DNA of 64,000 nt. It comes from CAIJMI01 sp964448085 (GTDB lineage Bacteria; Patescibacteriota; Microgenomatia; UBA10105; UBA927). The notes below the pieces were generated by a model. It did not search any database. It was not told the DNA's origin and saw only the letters and a list, made by a program, of their open reading frames with translations. A program made the position numbers and the translations under genes. The stretch spans positions 31,108 through 95,107 of the forward strand of contig CAYUUX010000003.1 of NCBI GenBank assembly GCA_964448085.1, given 5' to 3'. Shown in pieces: positions 17,522-24,552 of the stretch (positions are counted from its first letter, which is position 1; the number at the start of each line of letters is the position of its first letter).

Positions 17522-18217
17522 TTAACGCACTTCGGGGAACCCTATCGTGTCAGCCTTGCGGAATATAAAATAAAGCACAAAAACCTTAAAAACTCGAAGA
17601 AAAAGTCCTTTTTCAAAACCTCGTCTTCCCGATGCGCTGACATATTCTTTTTGTGTGAAGAGTATTTTGCCGGCGGTCATGAGGCGGCGCGCAATTTCAA
17701 TGTCTTCCGCCATGCGAAAATGGGTCGGAATACCTCCAACTGCAAGGGCGGTTTTTTTAAAAAAAGCCATGTTTTGGCCAGTTGCCATTGGCATGCGAAA
17801 CAAGAAAAACAGAACACTATTCAGAATGGGTTGTACTACGTTTATATAAAAACGATAGAAGGGGGGGCCATCAAAGACGCGAAAACCGCCAAAATACCCA
17901 ACAACACCAGGTTTTGATAATGCGGTATCAATCCTGTTGAGCCAGTCGTGAGGTAACAGCGCGTCTGCATCGGTAAACGCGACGACATCACTTTTTGCAG
18001 CCTCGATGCCTTTTTGTCGGGAGAAACCGATGGTTCCTTTGGGTACCGTTAATACAACAGCGCCGGCTTGGCGCGCAATACGAACAGTGTCGTCAGTTGA
18101 TGACGCGTCAACAACGATGATCTCATCCGGTTTTTTGTCGAGCTTGTTAAGCGTCGCTAACGTCTTCGGAAGAAGCTTTTCTTCATTGAGTGCGGGAATA
18201 ACAACAGAAATTTTCAT
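17522..18217 (-). CDS. Glycosyltransferase, family 2
   Basis: A 231-residue GT-A fold enzyme: KISVVIPALNEE at the N-terminus, VVDASSTDDT, and DADALLPHDW for the DxD metal site. The C-terminal 70 residues are basic and hydrophobic (FVLYFIF), suggesting membrane contact. First gene of the six-gene operon that ends with the UbiA-family gene. Donor and acceptor unknown. Confidence 0.9.
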   Translation of the reverse strand: MKISVVIPALNEEKLLPKTLATLNKLDKKPDEIIVVDASSTDDTVRIARQAGAVVLTVPKGTIGFSRQKGIEAAKSDVVAFTDADALLPHDWLNRIDTALSKPGVVGYFGGFRVFDGPPFYRFYINVVQPILNSVLFFLFRMPMATGQNMAFFKKTALAVGGIPTHFRMAEDIEIARRLMTAGKILFTQKEYVSASGRRGFEKGLFLRVFKVFVLYFIFRKADTIGFPEVR

Positions 18218-18240
18218 AATAAGTTTATGCTATCAGAAAA

Positions 18241-18269
18241 TTGTATAGTTTGTCATTATAAACTATACT
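18241..18269 (+). promoter_or_regulatory. Promoter with perfect inverted repeat (putative operator)
   Basis: TTGTAT (18241-18246), a 17-base spacer, TATACT (18264-18269). A perfect 9-base inverted repeat (GTATAGTTT at 18243-18251 and AAACTATAC at 18260-18268, 8 bases between) fills the whole promoter. The placement is that of a repressor operator; the regulator is not identifiable. Confidence 0.65.
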
Positions 18270-18281
18270 AGGATGGTAAAT

Positions 18282-19544
18282 ATGCCGATAGAACAACAAA
18301 TACCAACAGTTATGAAGATTCAAGGCGAACGCTTTGGTACTGAGGGTATGTTCACGACGATAAAACACGTAATCGGTGTTCAGACGGAACAAGTTGGGAA
18401 GGTAGACTATTCTGTAAACATAATTCGTCGAGAACATAATCCCCATTTAGGAAAAGAACAAAATCAAGGTGAGAAAAAGCAAATACTGTTAATGTCGGGA
18501 CTTGATACATCTGGTACGGATTGGCTTCGAATGGCAGAACAATTGATGTTGGATATGCCAAACGTTGAACAACTAACGCTTCTTGATCACCCTTCACATT
18601 CTGGAGTCCGTCATGAACGAACAAATGTCGCACTTAATACAAATTCATTTGAAAACTCTGCAAAGGTAGTATCAAAAGCAATGGAAACGTTACTTGAACG
18701 AGGAGAGATAAAGAAAGGACAGACAGCGATAGGTATATCAACTGGGTGTGCTGTAATTGAAGAGGTTGTTGCAATGAATCCGAAAATGATTGACAGACTT
18801 GTTTTGTGTGCACCAGCAAGTATGCTTGATAGAACTGAAGAAAAAATGGTAAAAGGTGGGGCGCATGGAGGAATGGAATATTTAAAACAGTTTTTTAGTG
18901 ATCTTTTTAGAAAAATTCCTGATAAATATTTAAAACCTAAAGCAGAACGAGCACAAGCTGCACCAGTTGCTATTGTAATTTCTATTCCAAAAGCATCAGA
19001 TGCTATACCCGCTGAAGACCTAAAAAACATTCGTTTTAAAAATTTTATTTTTGAAACAGCTTTTTCTATAGGAAGAAAATTCCCTCGTTTTTGGCAACAC
19101 TTTACTGGTATGTGGGGTGACGGGAATCCACACGTTCCTATCATAAAAGCAGATTATAAAAAAGATCTTGCGCTTGTTTCAAAAAATACAACAGAAAAAG
19201 CAAGAGAAAAAATATCAGGAAAAAAGGTTGTTGTTGTATTAGGTATGGATGATCACGCTGTTCCACCTGAAGAATTTTTGTTGAAAGAGGATAAGACACA
19301 TCTTGAAACAATCACTGATCAAAATGAAAAATCGGAAAAAACAATTGACACAATTATTTCTAGAGTAAAAGGAAAGTTTAAAAATAACGCAGATACAACT
19401 GTTGTGTTAGCTGTCGGGGGGCCTGATACACACGTTGGGTTAAAGACAAATACAGAGCTGTTCGGACCAGTTATCGCAAATATATTAAAGCCAATTGTGC
19501 CAGAAAAATCATGGACAAGAGAGTCAGGATGGCAAAAACCGTAA
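18282..19544 (+). CDS. Alpha/beta-hydrolase-like protein of unknown function
   Basis: A 420-residue protein. A hydrolase core is suggested by SGLDTSGTDW, the nucleophile elbow GISTG (about residue 158), an acid in GMDDHAVP (about 324) and a His in GPDTHVG (about 386). Between them lies an insert of about 100 Lys/Phe-rich residues. ATG 18282 is chosen because 18273 lies upstream of the predicted transcription start. The gene looks richer in A and T than its neighbours (many AAA, ACA, AGA codons), a hint of transfer. Substrate unknown. Confidence 0.6.
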   Translation: MPIEQQIPTVMKIQGERFGTEGMFTTIKHVIGVQTEQVGKVDYSVNIIRREHNPHLGKEQNQGEKKQILLMSGLDTSGTDWLRMAEQLMLDMPNVEQLTLLDHPSHSGVRHERTNVALNTNSFENSAKVVSKAMETLLERGEIKKGQTAIGISTGCAVIEEVVAMNPKMIDRLVLCAPASMLDRTEEKMVKGGAHGGMEYLKQFFSDLFRKIPDKYLKPKAERAQAAPVAIVISIPKASDAIPAEDLKNIRFKNFIFETAFSIGRKFPRFWQHFTGMWGDGNPHVPIIKADYKKDLALVSKNTTEKAREKISGKKVVVVLGMDDHAVPPEEFLLKEDKTHLETITDQNEKSEKTIDTIISRVKGKFKNNADTTVVLAVGGPDTHVGLKTNTELFGPVIANILKPIVPEKSWTRESGWQKP

Positions 19545-19549
19545 AGGAT

Positions 19550-20320
19550 TTACGTAGTAAGATGAAATAGTTGTTCCGCGTTTTTAGTTGTTTGTTCTTC
19601 AACTTCTTTTTGATTTTTTCCCTGAAGCTCTGCTATTTTATGTGCAATGAGCGGAACATATTTTGGCTCTGATCGTTCTCCTCGGTGTCCTTCTGGTGGG
19701 AGGTATGGAGAGTCTGTTTCAAGAAGGAGTCGATATAAGGGGATAGATGGAATGATCATGGCAAGTTGTTTGGAATAGGTTGCATTTCCGTCCAGTCCTA
19801 TATAAAAACCGCGATCAACAATGTTTCTTATATCTTCTATCCCACCGCTAAAACAATGAAACACTCCGCGTGGCATGGTAGGCAATTGATCAAGAACAGT
19901 AAATATATCTGAAAATGCATCGCGGCTATGGATTATTACCGGAAGGTCGCGTTTAATCGCGATGCGAAGTTGTATGTCAAATAATTGTTTCTGATCCTCC
20001 TTTTTTCCGGTTGCAGAAAATCCTTTGTATTGGTGATAATCAAGACCACATTCGCCAACTGCAACTGTATGATGAGAAATTACTCTTTCGATATCTTGTG
20101 AAGAAAAATGCTGTTCCGCGTTATATGGGTGGATGCCGACTGCTGCATAAATTGTGTTTGGATGACAAGAGGCAAGATCGGCAGCACTGATCGATGTTTT
20201 TATATCATCACCGGGATTGATAAATTTTTTAACCCCCGCCTTTTTTGCGTTCCCTATGACCATGGAACGGTCAACATCAAAATCGCTGAAATTGAGATGA
20301 CAATGGGTATCAATATACAT
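19550..20320 (-). CDS. tatD: TatD family metal-dependent deoxyribonuclease
   Basis: A 256-residue TIM-barrel hydrolase. The metal ligands appear as DTHCHLN (N-terminal HxH), GECGLDYH (Glu), IIHSRDAF (His), GVFHCFSG (His) and LETDSPYLPP (Asp). The start at MYIDTHCHLN (20320) matches the family; an upstream TTG at 20341 is possible. It follows metG by 56 bases, a common pairing in bacteria. A 6-bp hairpin at 19540-19554 is shared with the convergent hydrolase end. Confidence 0.93.
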   Translation of the reverse strand: MYIDTHCHLNFSDFDVDRSMVIGNAKKAGVKKFINPGDDIKTSISAADLASCHPNTIYAAVGIHPYNAEQHFSSQDIERVISHHTVAVGECGLDYHQYKGFSATGKKEDQKQLFDIQLRIAIKRDLPVIIHSRDAFSDIFTVLDQLPTMPRGVFHCFSGGIEDIRNIVDRGFYIGLDGNATYSKQLAMIIPSIPLYRLLLETDSPYLPPEGHRGERSEPKYVPLIAHKIAELQGKNQKEVEEQTTKNAEQLFHLTT

Positions 20321-20376
20321 AGGTTTTTTGATAAGTACCAATAATAACAGTAAGCGTCTAGAAACTCCAACCGCGC

Positions 20377-21804
20377 TTAAAGTATCCGGGGAAACATCGG
20401 CGCTTGTGGAGTTATCGTCGGACCTTTAAATTGGGTAAGGATATGCTCTGCTGTTATTGGGAGGAACGGTTGTAACAACACTGCGATGGTAAGAATCTGC
20501 TGAATCATATTTTGTAAAATAGTCACGCGCTTTTCTGGAGGATACTTCCATGGTTTCTCATCATTTAGCGTTTTATCACAAAGTTTTATGCGTTCCCATA
20601 TGAGCGCAAGAGCGTCATGGAGCCTATATTCCTCAATAGCGTTTTTATAGGAGCCTTCGTATACATCCTGATAGCTTGGGATGTTGGGTGTGTAAGAGAC
20701 TGTATCCGAAAGTTTGGCAACGCGTGAGAGAAGGTTACCGAGTCCGTTTGCAAGATCTGCGTTATACAGTTCTTTCAGTCGACGTTCTGAGAAATCCCCA
20801 TCCGCATATGTTGGGAGCTCTCGAAGAAAATAATATCGGAGGGTTTCAGAACCATAGGAAGAAATGAGCATTTCGGGATCGATGATGTTCCCAACGGTTT
20901 TACTCATTTTCTGTCCGTTGACAGTAAAGTATCCATGGACAAGGAGGGTTTTTGGAATCGGTAATCCCGCCGACATAAGAAATGCAGGCCAATATATTGC
21001 ATGAAAACGCGTAATACCTTTCCCGATCACATGGAGATCTGCAGGCCACCACTTTGAATATGAGTCGGTATTCCATCCAAATCCAATGCCGGATTGATAG
21101 ATATTAAGCGCGTCAAACCAAACGTACATGCGTTGTGACGGATCGTTGGGAACGGGGACCCCCCATTGTTTTGCCCGCTGATTGCTTCTTGATATGCTTA
21201 TGTCTTGAAGCGGTTGACGAAGGAAGGCAAGCATTTCATTTTTTCTCACTTCAGGAACGATTTTGAGGGTCCCGGAATCGATTAAGTTGATCAATTTATC
21301 TTGATATGATGACAACCGGAAAAAATAATTTTCTTCTTTTACAAGGTCCAGTTTTTTCCCTGGGTGTTCGATACACTCCCCGTGTTCATCCAGCTCATCC
21401 TTCGTGTAATATTGTTCGCAGCCAATGCAGTAAAGCCCCTCATAGGATTTTTTGTAAATATCATGTTGACAAAGACCCCAAAGTTTTTGGCTGGCTGGAT
21501 AATGTTTTTGAGTGTCACTTCCTTTTTGGAATACGTCAAAAAGAACGTGAAGATGATCAGCGAGCTTCTTGAAGAGTTGTGAATTCGTGTCAATAAACTG
21601 TTGTAATGGTACGCCGGCTTTTTCCGCTGCCTGTACATTTTTTAAGGCGTTCTCGTCACCTCCGGACAAAAGACACGTGTCATGTCCAAGGAGCCTATGG
21701 ATTCGGGCAATTGTATCCGCCTGGACAAATTCAAGCGCGTGACCGACATGTGGTGCGGCATTGACGTAGGGAATAGCTGTGGTGATATAAAACTTTTCCT
21801 TCAT
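20377..21804 (-). CDS. metG: Methionyl-tRNA synthetase
   Basis: A 475-residue class I synthetase that charges tRNA-Met. The HIGH motif is HVGH (about residue 19) and the KMSKS motif KMSKT (about 300). A zinc-knuckle insert with CIGCEQYY and later Cys/His lies near residue 125. The protein ends after the anticodon-binding helices and lacks the C-terminal tRNA-binding (EMAP-like) domain, as in many short MetRS. Confidence 0.96.
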   Translation of the reverse strand: MKEKFYITTAIPYVNAAPHVGHALEFVQADTIARIHRLLGHDTCLLSGGDENALKNVQAAEKAGVPLQQFIDTNSQLFKKLADHLHVLFDVFQKGSDTQKHYPASQKLWGLCQHDIYKKSYEGLYCIGCEQYYTKDELDEHGECIEHPGKKLDLVKEENYFFRLSSYQDKLINLIDSGTLKIVPEVRKNEMLAFLRQPLQDISISRSNQRAKQWGVPVPNDPSQRMYVWFDALNIYQSGIGFGWNTDSYSKWWPADLHVIGKGITRFHAIYWPAFLMSAGLPIPKTLLVHGYFTVNGQKMSKTVGNIIDPEMLISSYGSETLRYYFLRELPTYADGDFSERRLKELYNADLANGLGNLLSRVAKLSDTVSYTPNIPSYQDVYEGSYKNAIEEYRLHDALALIWERIKLCDKTLNDEKPWKYPPEKRVTILQNMIQQILTIAVLLQPFLPITAEHILTQFKGPTITPQAPMFPRIL

Positions 21805-21844
21805 GTTCTTGTATTATACAGCCTCTATTTGATGAAGACATTGG

Positions 21845-22171
21845 TTACATTTTTTTGGTTTGTTTCCACAAACGAACAAGAGAGATGGCACAGAAGAGAA
21901 GCAGTATGCCGTATATGGGGTGGCGTAAATTAAATGAACGGAGAAGAAAGTAGACGCAAAAGGACCCTGCAACGATAATTGCAAAACGTAGATTGGCAAA
22001 GAGAAAAAGGAGGAAAAAAAATAATGTTCCTGCGAGCAGGCCATAGAAAACAACATACTGCCAGATTGAATCTGGGCCAATTGTGGTGATAAACCATGAA
22101 AATGCGGATAAAAGTACGATGCTAATAAGAAGGTGTGAAAAATTTCTTTGGTGAGAGAGAAACTGGTGCAT
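21845..22171 (-). CDS. Small membrane protein of unknown function
   Basis: A 108-residue protein with three to four hydrophobic helices (about 15-105) and a basic C-terminus. No family recognised. It lies 40 bases upstream of metG on the same strand, probably the first gene of a metG-tatD transcript, and is divergent from rmuC across a 44-base promoter region. Start at 22171 is chosen because the longer frame would run through that promoter. Confidence 0.55.
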   Translation of the reverse strand: MHQFLSHQRNFSHLLISIVLLSAFSWFITTIGPDSIWQYVVFYGLLAGTLFFFLLFLFANLRFAIIVAGSFCVYFLLRSFNLRHPIYGILLLFCAISLVRLWKQTKKM

Positions 22172-22178
22172 AGTTCTA

Positions 22179-22207
22179 TTGTACCGCTTGCATGTCGATG
22201 TTAGAAT
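22179..22207 (+). promoter_or_regulatory. Promoter of rmuC (overlaps a divergent -10)
   Basis: TTGTAC (22179-22184), 17 bases, TAGAAT (22202-22207); the ATG follows 8 bases later. The complement of the -35 also gives TACAAT, a -10 for the divergent membrane-protein gene. Confidence 0.68.
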
Positions 22208-22215
22208 AACCCCAC

Positions 22216-23223
22216 ATGGAGATCTCACTCATTCTTCTTACGATAATTCTTTGTTTTATCGTGCTTTTTGTCTTCCTGAAACGAGAAATAAAACAGCCGG
22301 TAAACATGTCGGAAAATGAAGCGCTCTCGCAATGGCTCCGGTCGTTGCAGCAATCCATCGAAAGAACCAATCATACGGTCGCCGAAGCGATGCGTGGTCA
22401 AACGGGTGATGTTGCGCGCATGCTTCAATCAAATACACAACAATTAAATGAACGACTTGATACCGCGGCGCATATTATCGGGGATTTAAAGAAAAATCTT
22501 GGTGAAATGTCTGAGGTTGGACGAGGTATCCGGAGTCTACAGGATTTTCTTCAATCACCAAAGCTTCGTGGTAATATTGGCGAACAGGTATTGGCAGATA
22601 TGATTGGGCAAACCTTTCCCAAAAAATCGTTTCATCTACAATACGCATTTCGTTCCGGGACAAAAGTCGATGCTGTATTAGAAACAGACGCAGGATTGTT
22701 GTGTATAGATTCAAAGTTTCCGATGGAAAATTTTACCCTGATGCACAAAGGTGAAACAGAAACGATACGAGAACGAGCAAAAAAGGATTTTGTAGGTGAC
22801 GTAAAAAAACATCTGCAAGACATTGCAAAAAAATATATTTTGCCGGAGGAAAGAACAATGGATTTTGCGTTGATGTATATCCCGTCGGAAGCTGTGTATT
22901 ACGAAATTGTCAATAATCAGTCATTGATGGATTGTGCAAAAAATGTTCGTGTCTATCCCGTCTCACCAAACACATTGTATGCGCATCTACAGGTACTGCT
23001 CTTATCCTTTCAGGGGAAAGAGCTTGAGGAGCAATCGCGTGAAGTATTTCGACTTCTCCGTGCAATGCAGAAGGATTATGAAAAAATCGACGAAGCGATT
23101 GGTACATTGGGAAAACATGTGACGAATGCATACAACAGTATGAATACGGTTGCGACATCAGTGGCTCAGTTGGGACAAAAACTTGACAGGACGAAACGTA
23201 TATCAACTTCAGAGAAAGCATAA
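22216..23223 (+). CDS. rmuC: DNA recombination protein RmuC
   Basis: A 335-residue protein with an N-terminal membrane helix (about 4-20), a coiled-coil stretch (about 30-105) and the RmuC domain (about 110-310; KLRGNIGEQVLADMIG, VDAVLETDAGLLCIDSKFP, then FALMYIPSEAVYYEI). The domain is a PD-(D/E)XK-like fold; the Asp and the DSK of the core are present. RmuC limits inversions at repeats in E. coli. A clear promoter lies 8 bases upstream of the ATG. Confidence 0.94.
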   Translation: MEISLILLTIILCFIVLFVFLKREIKQPVNMSENEALSQWLRSLQQSIERTNHTVAEAMRGQTGDVARMLQSNTQQLNERLDTAAHIIGDLKKNLGEMSEVGRGIRSLQDFLQSPKLRGNIGEQVLADMIGQTFPKKSFHLQYAFRSGTKVDAVLETDAGLLCIDSKFPMENFTLMHKGETETIRERAKKDFVGDVKKHLQDIAKKYILPEERTMDFALMYIPSEAVYYEIVNNQSLMDCAKNVRVYPVSPNTLYAHLQVLLLSFQGKELEEQSREVFRLLRAMQKDYEKIDEAIGTLGKHVTNAYNSMNTVATSVAQLGQKLDRTKRISTSEKA

Positions 23224-23286
23224 AACCACGTCGGTACCCACGAAGAAAGATCCAAACAAATGCTGTTTTGTAGTATACTCATCTGC

Positions 23287-24543
23287 ATGTTTTCCCATGT
23301 GCGTCACAAGGTGGCAAGTTTTGTGCCCGCTCTTCGTTCTCCGAACTATCGGATGTACTTTATTGGGCAGGGGATTTCGCTCGTCGGTACATGGATGCAA
23401 TCCGTAGCAGAGCAATGGCTTGTATATCCGGTGTTGACAAACAACAAGTCACTTCTCGGACTCATTAGTGCGGCAAACATGGTGCCCACGCTTATTTTTG
23501 TATTGTTTGCCGGCGTTCTTGTTGACCGAATCAATAAAAGAAAAGCATTTATTATATTTCAACTTATTTATGCTGGAATCGCTTTTTTCTTGTATATACT
23601 CATCGTGACCGGCAAGATTCAGTTGTGGCATATTTTTTCTGCCGCGGTTTTGGGAGGAATCATTTTTTCGTTTGAAAATCCAACTCGACAGACGTTTATG
23701 ATGGCGCTTGTAGAAAAAAAGCACATTCCTTCTGCCATGTCATTAAGTTCAGCGTTGTTCAATTCGGCGCGCGCTGTTGGTCCTGCTGTTGCTGGTATAG
23801 TGATAGCAACATTGGGTATAGCTCCAGCATACCTTGTCAACAGCGTAAGCTTCTTTGCAGTTATTATCAGTCTTTTGATGATGAAATTCCCTTCACAGGA
23901 AACGAAAAAGGTAGATGCGCAATCATTTACAGAAGGGATTAAAGAGGGGATAGCATTCATACGCAGCAACACAATATATATTGCGATTTTGGCAATTGTC
24001 GGTAGTATGACATTGTTTACGTGGCCGGGATCGATACTCCAGCCGGTCTTTGCACATGATATTTTCAAAAAGGGGGAAATTGGGTTTGGTCTCATACAAA
24101 GTATGTTTGGTATTGGTGCCATGTTTGGTGGATTAACCTTTTCGAAGATGTTTGAAAAAGTGAAACAAAAACATCGACTCCTGTATGTAAGTGTGGGTAT
24201 GGCAGTCGTGGCAATGATTGGATATGCATGGGCTCCATGGTTTTGGTTTGCTCTAAGTATGCAAATAATTTTTGGTTGGGCTATAGCAACAACGTATTCT
24301 TTGAATGGAACACTGGTGGTAATTGCGGTTCCCGAACAGTTACGCGGAAGAATAACGAGTATTTATACGTTTGTTTTTATGGGGTTTATGCCTTTTGGTG
24401 CGCTTCTCGCGAGTTTTCTCGTTGGGTTCATAAATCCGCGCATTATTATTACGATATGCGCCGTTGGGATAGCACTCAGTGTAAGCGGTGTTATATTCTG
24501 CATGAAGGGAAAGTACCAAGAACAAATTAACGCAATGGTATAA
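23287..24543 (+). CDS. MFS transporter (exporter-like)
   Basis: A 418-residue polytopic protein with about 12 helices. The N-terminus (ALRSPNYRMYFIGQGISLVGTWMQ) and the VDRINKRKAF loop are typical of the EntS/MFS_3 exporter group. ATG 23287 is chosen because TATACT ends 7 bases upstream, leaving earlier starts untranscribed. Substrate unknown. Confidence 0.86.
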   Translation: MFSHVRHKVASFVPALRSPNYRMYFIGQGISLVGTWMQSVAEQWLVYPVLTNNKSLLGLISAANMVPTLIFVLFAGVLVDRINKRKAFIIFQLIYAGIAFFLYILIVTGKIQLWHIFSAAVLGGIIFSFENPTRQTFMMALVEKKHIPSAMSLSSALFNSARAVGPAVAGIVIATLGIAPAYLVNSVSFFAVIISLLMMKFPSQETKKVDAQSFTEGIKEGIAFIRSNTIYIAILAIVGSMTLFTWPGSILQPVFAHDIFKKGEIGFGLIQSMFGIGAMFGGLTFSKMFEKVKQKHRLLYVSVGMAVVAMIGYAWAPWFWFALSMQIIFGWAIATTYSLNGTLVVIAVPEQLRGRITSIYTFVFMGFMPFGALLASFLVGFINPRIIITICAVGIALSVSGVIFCMKGKYQEQINAMV

Positions 24544-24544
24544 T
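24539..24544 (+). promoter_or_regulatory. Extended -10 for the helicase-nuclease gene
   Basis: TATAAT at 24539-24544 preceded by TGG, overlapping the MFS stop codon. The ATG at 24553 is 8 bases downstream. Confidence 0.6.
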
Positions 24545-24552
24545 GGCTTTTG

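Noticed and set aside
19540..19554. Shared hairpin CGTAAA/TTTACG at the convergent hydrolase-tatD end as a terminator
   Set aside because: Only 6 bp with a 3-base loop and no T-run on either strand.
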